The notes beneath the pieces were generated by a model that was given only the letters and a program-made list of their open reading frames with translations, had not been told where the DNA came from and searched no databases. From contig CM076943.1 of assembly GCA_039566865.1 (NCBI GenBank), forward strand, positions 39,378,663 through 39,442,662: a DNA stretch of 64,000 nucleotides, read 5' to 3'. A program made the translations under genes and the position numbers. The stretch comes from Aurelia coerulea (taxonomy: Eukaryota; Cnidaria; Scyphozoa; Semaeostomeae; Ulmaridae). Of the stretch, positions 14,501-27,584 are shown in pieces. Every line of letters starts with the position of its first letter. The stretch's first letter is position 1.

Positions 14501-17500
14501 TTAGGTAATGTTTAGCCAGGCACTTTTCACCCAAAATACAATGCTGTCTCGATGCTGTTCTTCGTTCTTTTCACTAAATTTTTGAAACATTTTCGCAGAC
14601 TTGAGTTTTACTCGTAGGATATTAGTAGACTGAAAACGTGATTACTTGTATGTGTTCAATGTTTTAATCTGATTTCTTTGTTATCGCTCATACAAGGACT
14701 CACAACCAAACCGATTCTATACATCGACTAAATTCTACAAAAAATCTGAAGAAGAGCGAACTTCTACTATCCTTCGAACGACGAGCAAAAAATCGGAACG
14801 TTGCTTCTAACGTCGCTTCACTTCAAGAAGTCGGATCTTGATCTTATCAACTCCAATCAAAGTTTAAGGATAGGCACATTGTCTGGACATATCAAAGAAA
14901 GTAGCAAGCTGGTAAGACGCGCCATAAATGCAGCGCATTTGGCCTAATTAGTCTGTATTTTGAAACAGTTTTTTCATAAGTCTCAGTTTGAAGCCATAAC
15001 CATCATTCAGTTCAATGCGGAAAACTGAGACTCCTCTAATGTCTTGGATGCCTTTGAATAATGCAGTAAAGCTGTTTTATGAAACAAGTTATAGCCTTAG
15101 TCAGGGTCGCAAATCTGATAATAAATCCGATTGGCCGAGAGCGTTTAAAACAGACGTTGAAGTAGTGCACTATTTCTCATTATTACCTGACTGACGTTTT
15201 AAAAACGAGGCAACACAAGAATGCCGCCAATCCTATATTGGTTAATCGCACATTTCCCGCGGTTTCGCTGTAGCCTTGTATAATACGATACAAGGACGCG
15301 TTTTTATCACCACAGCACCTGATTTAGGCCTGTGAGATTTACAGTATACTAGAGCGACATAACAGTCACAAAATGCGTTTGACAAAATGATATAAGTCAA
15401 AATTAGAAGCTATCAGATAATAAAACTCATACTAACCGGTTTTGTAGTTGTATAGGAAAATATAAAGCCTTCGGTCTTATTGCACAGACCTTGCAAGCTC
15501 GGTCGGTTCTTTTAAGACCTCGGGCTTTATGTTTTCCTGAACAATACAAAACCGCTTAGTATGCACATAGTACAGACCGCTGTCAGATTTGAAAAGCTTG
15601 TAATAGCTTCATGCCATGATGCCATCCTGCCTTGCCATAGGGTAATAAGCCATAAGCCAACAAAAGTAGCCTGTTTTAGTAATAGTTTTCAAACTGTATA
15701 ACATAAGAGAAAATTATTGAGCAAAAACAGTAAATTAGAAATGGTAGTTACGGAGAAATGAGGTATTCAAAACGGATAATTGGCATTGTAACACATAATT
15801 AGTCATAAAAAGCACAGGTTGGCCCAAGAAAGTGTAGTATTCGGTACGGCGATTTATTTTCCCAAATTATCCTTTCACTGTATTTTTAAATCGACCTATA
15901 TCTTTTATGCAGAAAATTGTTGTATCAATTCTGAAAACCTTACTTTCCCTGTTAATGCAACTAACTAAAAATTTACTGATTTGTGCACAATGACGGCCTA
16001 CAACGCTGTACTTCGTGCAAGTTGTTGAACTTCGTCAAATCTTGCTTTAAGGAGGTTTCACAGACACCTTTTGCTGACTGGGGTTACTTTCTCTCGCACA
16101 CTTTGCCTTTAAGATCTATTCAAGTGTCATGCCTTTTTTGATGAAGAGATTAACACAATGATTTTCTGTGTTTTATAGAAACAAAGAAAAAGAGAAAGCC
16201 ACGAAGCAGGTTAGTTCAATTTCCAATTAAAATCACTTTCCTTTGCAGAGGCTGTATTGCTGCGAGAAGCGGATTTGGCCTCGCGCTGATGTCGCCGCTT
16301 GCTTGTGGCGCTCGCTTGGGGCGCCTTCGGTGCGAGACCAAATCCGTTCATAATACACACATCTTCTGCAAGGGAGAGTGCATCGAGATAAAGCCCTGTT
16401 TCTATTATTCATCGCAATTTGATATGAATAAAGATGGTACAGGGTGTCGGTGTCCCAAAAACCCTATCCTGTAAGGTCGAGATGACGTATGAATAACTTT
16501 GTGGTTTCAAATTCCGGTGTTTATGTAATACGAGATCAACTGTTATACGAGCTGGCCACAGGGAATCAGACAGCGTGATCCTTGATTGGTCAATACTAAC
16601 AGACGTTAGAATTTGAAAATCTTATGATCTACACAGAAAAACAGGACTGGGTCACAGGACACCAATTACTCTGTGAACAGTAGGTCACGCGTACAGTACA
16701 AGGTAGGCGCCCTTGTTTCAATACACGTTTTTTTTATAAGAAACTGGTTTATAAGAAACCAGTACTACGATGACCAAAAATTGAAGAAACTCTAGGACTA
16801 CACTCAAGAAAAGTTAAGAAACTCTAAAATGTTAATTCTGTATGTCCCTCTTATTGTATGTCTCTCTAACATTTAGGTACCTTCATCTTTTTTAACTTTA
16901 ACTGCAAAAATTGGCAAATTTTTGCCTGAATGTGCATGGCTTATTCGTGATGACAATGTCAATGCAAAATGGATGCCCTTTGTCGAGGAGAAGGCTCAAC
17001 TTTGAACAATATCGCAATTTTAGACCCAAAAAATAAGAAACTAATTAAGAAACTTTTACTACTAAACCACCGAAATTTTCATGCGAAAGTAAGAAAGTTT
17101 TTGTACCAAGTGCTGATCCAAGTTTCTTATAAAAGAAAAAACGTGTATTCAAACTCTATAGCATTAGATAACCGTACATTATAATCCACTTATTATCATG
17201 GATTTGCTAATTCTTTTTTCATTTTAGTGCTGCTAGACATCGTGATGGCCCTATAATTCCATTGAACCCCTTGCAATGCAAATTTTTGATGCAAAATGTC
17301 CGGACAAATTACCTCCACCCTGCAACTTGATGTTGTTTTCAAGTGGACTTTTAAGCATTGTAATAATATTTCATTGTATTGTTACGAAAACCATTAATTT
17401 TATGCCAAACAATTGTCTCTTTTGATGAAAATTTTCCATTTGAATTTGCGGTCACCGCTATCAAGTCGACGTATTTTCTCCCGGAGTCTTATCGCAGTGT

Positions 17501-20500
17501 TTGTTGGGGATACGTGCAAGCTCAAGTTGACGAGGACGTGGATATCCCCTCGGGGACTATGAACGCATGCGTAGTGTGTAAATTTTTGCTTATTCGATTA
17601 CGTAATGCCACTATTTTCATCACGAACTTTTAGTTATTCGACAGGCAACCGGAAGTCAGACATAGAAACGAAACCACATCCGCTACAGAACAATCAATTT
17701 TTGATGAGAGAACACTGTGAAAAGTTTTCATTCAGAATCACTCGCGATAGCGTTTCATGGAAGCTTGGCAAAGAAATGTAATCATCTGGTTAAGAAATGA
17801 TATTCATATGCCAACTTAGCTTTGCTTGGTTTGTTTCAAATGGCCTCCTTTAAATGTTGTCGAAATGGGTCTAATAACGGGGCTTTCCATAGCACAGAGC
17901 GCTGCCGCTATCTTGTTTTGCCTAGGCCAATTTATCAACGCTTGACCAAAACCGTTCAACATTTACTTGTGGAAATCATTGTTTGCAGCTTCTTGTACGC
18001 ATATATCAAACATAACTGCAGTTAAGAATTGATAAAATATAAGCTAAGTTTCCCACATATCGAGCTGCGAATCTTCCCCGACTGCTTGCTGTCAATGCAA
18101 CTTTCTTCGCAACGGCTGCAAATATTTGAATGATTGAATTATGTCCACAGCGCATGCGTTCATAGTCCCCGTGCTGATTGGCTGTCAAGTTGACCAAAAC
18201 ACAAAGCTGAAAAACAATACGGGGAGTACCATGTATCCCCAACAAGTGTGGTTTCTTTTTCTATCGTTTAGCATCACTCTCGAATTTATGTATGGCAGCC
18301 TATAAACTTATCCAACTAAGAATTATGCCAGCCCAGTTAGCTCAGTCGGTAGAGCATCAGGCTTTTAACCTGAGGGTCGCGGGTTCGAGTCCCTCACTGG
18401 GCGCTATTTCTTTACGTGTTCGTGACTGCAACCCGGATACCGCCATCACCAATGTGTGCAAACTCAATTATCCTAAATTGTAGACTTTAGGATAGTTGAG
18501 TCTGCACGCAGGCTAATGTTAATCGTAATTCAGCCCCCTTTTTGCTTTGAGACTGACTATTTTTTTAATTTTAAAGTAGATGTAAAGTATCTATCCTTCT
18601 CATCTAATTTCTAGGTCTCCAGATTCTACTATGCAAAGGTATGCCTCTTTGCTATGATTACTATTTAAAGGAAAGGGTAATATTTTTATCCCCATGTAAC
18701 CTTCATTTGAAATGCTATGGCAATAAAGTTGTCACAAAATCATTGAATGTGATTGGAATTAATGCGCAGCGAATTGATTCGAAAAATGCTTGCATTTAGC
18801 CTTCTTTTTTATACACATTCATACCTCTCCTAAGACCCTTTCTTTGCTTGCGCAACAAGCTACGTATTCATCCAGGTTCCAGCTTCATACAAGGTGTCTC
18901 AAAAAAATTGTTGGACCTTTTTTGATTAGATATATGAAAAACAACGAAATAATGAATGGGCTCCAGGGTAAGATAACCATATTGCTCAGATTTTAAATTA
19001 GTCTTATATACCAGAAGCTAGCAAATCGGCTAAATATTTACGGAGTTGCGAGCTTTTGAAGTTTAAGTTAAAGCAAATCAAATGGAATTTAAATGCCCTA
19101 TGCTTGTGTCCACGTTCTTACTCCGAGGATTTGTTTACATTTATAAATGTATTTCATTTTGAAACAGGTGGTTAAAAAGGAACAGCTTGGTGGCAAAGAA
19201 GCTGACAATTCTGGATGCATTAGCACCAACGATGATTCCGCATACAACGAAATATGTGCCGATCTTAGATAAACATGTGCTGTCAAAAGTTTTTGATCAG
19301 GTAATAGACCTTTTAGCTATTCTGAAAAGAATCAGAATCGAACAACATTTTGTAGAATTTTCGAATGTACACAATAGTGAAAGAAGCTCTAACGCCATTC
19401 GATCGAACGTCGCGTATAAAAATGTATAAAAATAACTCTCGATCCACGCTCTTTTGAAGAATGGCTAAAAGGTCTATTCTAGCAATATGATGATTTGCAA
19501 TGGTCTTAGAAGAAAAAACACATATACATCCGACTTGTGCGAGTTTGACTGTACATGGTGCCCAAAACATGTGCGCCGTTTGAGCGGCTACTGTGAAGGA
19601 GCCGTAAATTCAATTTTCCTGATTTTCTGATTTATTAACAGGAGAGACTTCAACTTTGAGTTGAAGTACCAAGTTTGCGTTCATAGATTTTTATTCAAAT
19701 TTGGCACTGTGCAAAGTGCGGACCACAGGACCTTGTCTTAGGAAGTGTATTTGTTCTTTATACATGAAGCGAAATTATATCTTTATGGGCATAACAGACA
19801 AATACTATCTTTCTGGAGTCATTTTCTTGGAACTCAAGCTCGTTGCTGCTGTAACTGGTAAAAAAGTTCGATTTCTGTGAATTTCAAGCTGCAGGTTTTA
19901 CAATCTTATTGATAAACTGTTTTAGTTCCTTCTTTAACTGTCAGGTATTCTGTTTTCCAAAAAATATTGACAAAAAATCAATAAACGCAGATACAGGAGT
20001 AAAAGAAATACTCAGATTTAAGTTGGGCATTGTGTAATAGATTTCTGTTTGAATTTTTATTAAATAACACGCTCTTTTATTAAAGTGACAGCTCAAATCG
20101 GGAAACCTACCAGGTGTCCCAAAAAAAAGTACTTCTGCTTGAAAAATCACCAAAATTTGATTACATGACCGATCTTCAATTTTCTTTTTTGCCAAGTAGA
20201 TCAAGGGCCAAATTATTTTCTCAGACATAGCTGATCTTGTAATTGGTTTGACATTAGCAAATTTAGCTCTTTTTAGGGCTACCTGGTTTTGAATCATGCT
20301 GCAAAAGAGCATTTATGCTTGCCAGATCAATTCCTTTGTGCATATAACGCTTCTAGTTTGGTCATAAATGACAGAAAGAAATGCACACTATCATTGGAGA
20401 CTTCGATGACGATGAAAAATCTGAAAATTTTGACTGTTAGGCAAGATTGAGCATTTTGCTTAAAAAGTATAGCTCAAAATAAGGTTTTTCAGCGTGTAAT

Positions 20501-23500
20501 TTTTCTACCTGGTTGCATCAAAAGCAAACATTTTAGCATCTAGATATATTTTTGGGTCTTGGACAAATCAAGTCAAAAAGAAAATTTTACCAAAAGTTTG
20601 ATAATCAATTTTTGGTGATGATTTAAACGAGAGTACTTTTTTGGGACACCCGGTATGTTAATTGAAATCTTTCCTTGCCTTTTTAGGTTCTTCCTTTGGC
20701 TCATACATCTGGAAGTGATCGGAGTGCTGTACAAATTATCAACCCACAAGCGGCTAATCTGGGTTCTTATGAAGATAAACTAACATCAATGATCGAGCTT
20801 TACAAGAGGTTTGTATTTCTTCTCTCTAATACTTGCTGCAGAGAAATTTTGCAGGAAATGCAAAAAATTAAACATGATTTGTGAAGTAATGGCCCTCATC
20901 TTGTTGCGGATTTATGGGTGCTTTCTCTGAAGAAATGACATTCCCGTCGGTTGATGAGTCAACGTACCTTCGCCAAAATTGCAAAACAACTATATTATTG
21001 ATTCGATCCTAAATTTCTAATCCTTCTATTATAATTCCATTCTCTAAATCTTTGATAAAAGGCAGTTTCTCTTTCTTTCTTGCTCGTAACTGATTCCATA
21101 CTTTTAGTAGAATTTTGCTAAAACAACGGATTAGCTATGATTTTAAAGGGACCGCCCTATGCTTTTTGCTCTGAAGCTGAATCCCCACAACCCCGTGCTA
21201 CATTTCCAGCGTACAGCTCCAAAGTCTACCAATAAAAATTTTTCCAAAATACCGGGTGAGCCAGACTAAAGTTCCCGCTTTCGAAAATTAGTAGCACCAC
21301 AAGTCCTTCGTGGATTTTAATGATTCAAATCCTAGTTAAAAGCCAAAATATCAAAGCATTTTTGTGATTTTTCTCGTCTTCTTACGAGCACTGCAAATAT
21401 AGGTAAATTTAACTTTACAAAAATTCCATATTTGCAAAATGACTGAAAAGGGGCCTAACACATTTGATCAAATCGTTAGGACTCTCCTCACACAGAACAA
21501 TACACTTGGGCGTTTCACCTCTCAAGGGTAATAAGACGTAGATTCTCAAACAGATATTAAAGATGTTTAATCCCATGGCAATAAATATGCAGACAATATC
21601 TCTCACCCATGAGAAATTGAATTTTCTCTGTTGTTCTGAGCGAGGAGTCCTTTATGATTTGATGCAATATTTTAGGCCTTTTTCAGTCATTTTGCTACCA
21701 CAAAGTTTTTGTATACTTGAATTTACAAATTTTTCCAGTGCTCGTAAGAAGGCGAGAAAAATCACAAAAATACTTCAATCTTTTGGCTTTCAAGCAAATA
21801 ATGATTCATTCCAATCCATCCAATACTCTTGATGCTATGAATTTTTTTTGAAAGCTAGAACTTTTTTTTCTGGCTCACCCGGTATATATATATATATTGT
21901 AAGTTAACACAAACATTGCGGTGTTTGTGTACAGAGCTTATTTTTAACTCTGAAAGATTCATTAAAGGCATTGAATCGGTATAAATACTTGAGCGTTAAC
22001 GTTATCCTGAATTTTTGCTGACAAACCGCTGACACCCGTTTGTCATCGCACAATAATGCGAAAATCATTAGCAGTGGAGACTAAAGCCTTCTTAATCCTT
22101 GCACTATCCTCAGGAATTTCTTTGGTCTAATTTTAATAGTGAGTAATTGACATCTTTTGTTTTATGATTGAAAAAAAGTTGCTATTGGTTATGAACTCGC
22201 TATTTATACGGACTCGATGCCTTTAATTTGAAAATATTTGATATTTACTGAATACGTGAGAAAATGTGACGAGAGCATCGTTTTCAATTTACCACAGGAA
22301 TTGTGAAGAGTCTTGACTGAACGTGGTCCTCTAATTTGTAGCCCGCGTACTGACTATACCCAAGGAGAAGGTACAGTCTGCGCAATGTCGCTCATTTATG
22401 TACAGTATATACATCAGTATTTACTTTGCAATATTGATATTAAAAAACGTTGTTGTTGTAACAGCCAATTACATTGCCCTCCCTGGAAACGAGGAAGCAA
22501 TCAGAGACAGTTTTTTCTTTGTAAGCGTCATCAACAACACAACACTCTGGAATTTTAAGTGCACTACTGCAGGCAATAAACTGACGCCAAGCAGAAAGGA
22601 CTATTCAAACTGCTTTTGACATAAAATGCTAACGCACGCTAAACACGAAAATTAGCAGCCTTCGGAAAACTATACCTTTTCTCTTGGACACAGTCTGCGC
22701 ACAGGCATATTAATTTGTGAATTGCTAGCAATGAAACACCCCCAGTAACGACCCCGCTGAAACAATGCCCCGCCAAGGTCAAAGGATGACCCGCCAAGAG
22801 TTTCTCCGCTGAGTTTAATTTCAAAATTTTCCTCGTCTTACTTCTGTTGTTTCCTCATTGAAATTTTTGTTTCCTCGTTGAAATTGTAAAGGTTCCAACA
22901 TAGAAAACAGCCGAAGTTTTCCTTTCCCCGTAACGATATTTTTCATTCCCGTTGAAAATAACTAATTTCAAAATTTTCCCCGCTGTTTCTTAATGTCTGG
23001 CGGGGTCTTTGTTATGGGGGGTGTAATGAAATATTCTATTTTCTTTATTCAGGAAGCTAGATGAATTTATCTTTCCAAATCTTAGTACCAGCGAAAGACT
23101 CAAGTAAGTAATTTTACATAATGTTCATACAACTTGCAGTCTTAGCGTGTCTTAGCGTGTGGAATAACATTCCAATTGAAATTAGAGAACTCCCCTTGAT
23201 CTATCAATTTAAAAAAATCTAAAAAAATTGTATAGAGCCTGAAAACGAAAACACGACTCCCTCGAAGAACAGCATCTAGACACATTTATTTATGTATATA
23301 TTCTTAAATCAATCTACTATGTATATAATTATGTATTTATTTTGTAATTTATTTTTGTAGCTGAAGGGATTACGTGTATAAAGAATAGAAATGAATTAGT
23401 CTATGTCAGTTCCAACCTGCAGCTCTAGCTATAACTAGTGCACGGAGAGGAACTTCGCGACAAAAGCTGTATGCAGAGCTTGTCTGGGAATCACTAAGTT

Positions 23501-26500
23501 CCCGTAGGTGGAGCAGACGTCTTACTTTGTTTTACAAGATTGTAAATAATCTAGCCCCTGATTATACAATGGATCCAATCCCTCAACTTCATCTGTCACA
23601 TTACTCTCTTCGCAAACAGGATGTCGTAGGGCGAATAATGGCAAGGACGGAAAAATTCAAATCTAGCTTTTATCCTCACTGTCTCTGCGAATGGAACGAT
23701 ATTGAACCAGAACTTAGACTTGCAACATCTGTCGCTACTTTTAAGAAGAAGATTTTGTCAATTATCCTCCCCCCCTGCAAATCCTGTCTTCGGAATTCAT
23801 GACCCAATAGGCTTCTCTTTTCTTACTCTACTTAGAGTTGGTTTAAGCAAATTAAACTTCCACAAATTCAAACACAATTTTAAGGATACTTTAAACCCGA
23901 TGTGCCCTTCGAATGATGGCATTGAAGATGCGGAACACTTCTTGTTGCTTTGCCCTTCTTTTGATGCTCAAAGACGAGATCTTCTCGCTGGAGTCTTTGA
24001 TGTATTACGACCGTTTGGACATAGTAATTTTTCAAATAAGGTCCTAACTCAGCTTTTACTGTATGGCGATGAAAAGTTCTCTTCCGACCTCAATAGGACT
24101 ATTCTCAACTTGACTATACAGTTCATCCGCGAAACTGGACGGTTTGAGTAAGATCGCTTCTAACGGAAGATATTCACCACGTAACCACTAACTAAGTCTC
24201 CGTCTGTTTCTTTTTTGTCTCTTTACGTTTGTAAGCCTGTTGCATATTGGACGGCAGGTGCATGGTGGTTTTTTTTCATACTTAAAGAAACTTCAAGAAA
24301 AGTTTTCTCCACCAGTTACCTTTCCTTGCCATCACTTAGATCTGACGTCTAATATGCAACAGACTTAGGTATGAATCGTTCTTATTATCCGTATGTGTTG
24401 TTTTAGTAGTGTTCTTTAAGTTTAAAGGCAGTCTATCACGTATCTGATTGGCTGCAACAGAGTCGGAGCTCCACACAACGGATTTCTTTGTGAATCTGTG
24501 TATTTGAAACAAAGGAGAGCTGATCGTTATCACTTTCTACGGTCGTAGAAAGTCATCGGGATCAGCAGCCATTCAATTCTCCTATTCTTTGTATTGTCAT
24601 TATCACCGAATCAAATGCATGATAGATTGCCTTTAAGTAGTTTTTCTTTCCTTTGTCTATGTTAATTCCCTTAGGGTAGACACAGTCTTTTGCTCCCCGG
24701 GGGTATTTGTCCCAGTAGTATTGTAAAGTAATTCTTGTAAGTAGTGTAGACCGTAATATGTATTGTAAAATTTTATTGATTTATAAAAAAAAAACCTGTA
24801 GATGATACTGAAGCCAAAAGGCCAAAGCTCCGTCTGGTGGTGGACGCAAATTTGAGCTTTCAAGATTGACAGTTCTACGGGGTATCCCAGATAAAGTATG
24901 CAGATTTGGTTGGGTCCGGCATTTAGAATTTAACTGTAATTAATGGCTTATCAATTTCAACATGTTCCTCGATAGTTCATGTGAACATAGATACCTAATT
25001 TGTTGATACTGGCGCTTTGAGAGCTAAATCCTGAAACCTTAACCTTGAAAGTTCACATTTGCCTGCCCGTCAACCAGAGCTTTGGAATTTTGCCAAAGCA
25101 AATCCCTGAAGCACATCGACACATCGAAATTTGAAACTAAAAGTTGAAGAAAAATGAAAAAAATGCGACAATGGGTGACTTCTAGCAAACAGAATATAAT
25201 ATGATCAAAGTTTTTTCACATTTTATCACGGATATCATCGATAGAATGTTGCTGCTCTTCAAGAATTTGCTTAGTCTAACAAGCCAAAGCTCTGGTCTAG
25301 AGGTGACAGCAAATTTGAGCTTTGAACATTGGTATTTAAACACTCAAAGCACGAATTTCAACAAGCGAGGTATCTATGTTCAATCTAACTATCGAACAAC
25401 ATTTTGAGAGTGCTTAGCCATTGATAAAGCTAAATTCACATCGTTGGACCCAACCAAACCTCCATACATTTTTGGGACACCCAATAGTTTCAAGATACTT
25501 TGCCCCAAGGTGCATTACAATTGCCTCCTAACATGATCCTCAAAATGTTGTTGTTGCTTCTTGGTATTAAAAAAAATAACAGAAGCTAATCAGTTTCAAA
25601 AATTTGTACAATGGTATACATAACTAACATAACGAAACTATTTCGAGGATTTTGATCAATGTTGTATTTGTCAAATTGCATGCATTACAGTTGCATTCCA
25701 CCCGATCCCATTGTTTTATAGCCTGCTTGCAGTCTTTCTTTTGGAAAATTGAAAGAACACTAAAGACAGACTGCGCGCATGCTAATTTTTTATCGATCTC
25801 TTGATTCCTGACTAATAACATGATACATTGAAACAGAAATTGATAACCTATTTATTGCTCTGAAAAAGGAGTATCGAAGATAATAAAACTGGCAGGTTAC
25901 GTTTCTTTTATTTCGAGATTCCTTTGATGGTGCAATTTAGGCCCTCTTCTGGATGTTATTAGAAACCAATGTATTTTCTAATCTTTTGAATTTACCACAG
26001 GACTTCTGTCTTGAAAGTTAGCACACACAAAAAATACGAAAAATACTTCAGTCTGGTAGCTATTAGCAAAATCAATGTTGATCATGATACTGCAATTAAA
26101 TTAGCTCCAATTAATTTCAAATAAAGGAGGTAATAAACTGAGAACTTATGCAACATTTAAAGGGCACTTTCAACGTGAATCGTATACCAAATGTACCGAC
26201 AGGTCACTCAGAAGGTGATGCGTTAATTCCGATGCAGCAATCATAGACTGCGCATTGTGGTCGGCCGGATAGATAAGATGCCAGTTGAGGACAGAACGTG
26301 CCTTTGTAATAAGAAATCATTGAAGTTTAACATCATTTCCTGACTACCTGCTCCAAATACCACAGTTTACGACATGAACATGAGAAATTGAAAAGTCTGT
26401 CTTAAACTTCAAGCGACTTGTTTCATTAACGATCAAATTCGCAAACGCTTATTAACTCAAGATTTAAAGAATAACTGCCTACAATTTAAGCGTAGCTGTT

Positions 26501-27538
26501 TAACACGTTCATGTAATTTTGTAACAGTCAATGGGAGTCTAAACTTTTCTATCCTTGAACAAAAACAAGCAGTCATATCATGATCTTGTCTTGGCCTAAA
26601 GACATATTGAAAACCATTTGTTACAGTCAATGCGGGTGCGAACTTTTCCATCCTTGCTGTAGCAGAAACATTGATAATTTATAGCCTGTTTTCGCTGAAA
26701 GAAACCCTCTCTGTCGCACTTGGTTTCCTGATTCCATTCTCGTGATTTTTCCTTAAAACATGGCTTCTTACACATATCCTTCTTTTTTGGCTGTGGATTG
26801 TTAAGTTTTTCTCCCCAAAGATCTGAACACCAGCACAAATTCCCTTTGTGATTACATTGTTCCAGAGTATAGTACATGCCTTGGTCTTTGCATGTTGGTA
26901 TCCAGTCGCTTTTGTCCTTTTCTGCTTTAATCTGGGTCGTGTAGCAAGATATTAGGCTTATAGGCCCTCTTGGCCCAAAATATGGCTTCGCATGAGCAGC
27001 CACAAACATCACACATAAGGCAGCCACGGTAAGAAAGAATTTTATCCTGGATGACATTTTTGAACTTGACAAAGATTTTTTCAATCAATGCTATGGTCTT
27101 TTAGCTGTCTTTTACCTTAAGTGCTAGCTATTATTTTGATTCGTTTCCGAAACGGCAGAAGTGGATGCAATTCAAATCAGAAATTACTCCCTCGGTCGAA
27201 CTGTCTTCTTGCCTCTTTGCTTCTCGTGTGCTGCCAGGGCCAGGGCTTGATTATCTAAAACCAAAATTGCAAAACCTGCATTTATTGCAAAAATGCGGCA
27301 ATATCTGCTTAGTTTATCTGTCAACTCTTAATGGATTCTCTAAAGTGACGTAAAGAGATGTCGTCATATTTGCACAAGATATTATTTCAGCACATATCTA
27401 TATTTGCTTACCACTTGAATAACGCCATTGGCGAACAACACATGTCAATGCATTGTTGAGTACACATTTGTGGTTATTATGCGGTGCGTTGTGTTGCGGT
27501 GAAGTTCAATCGTTATCATCGTAACCACAATGATAATG

Positions 27539-27584
<46 letters not shown>

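Noticed and set aside
16441..16480. Nested S-type end (GGTGTCGGTGTCCCAAAAAC)
   Set aside because: No matching opposite end was found, so no element is called.
17229..17328. Open stretch after a TTTTAG acceptor that would complete a Ser codon from exon 7
   Set aside because: It runs into a stop with no usable donor. The microexon at 18615-18638 fits both exon 7 and exon 9 in phase.
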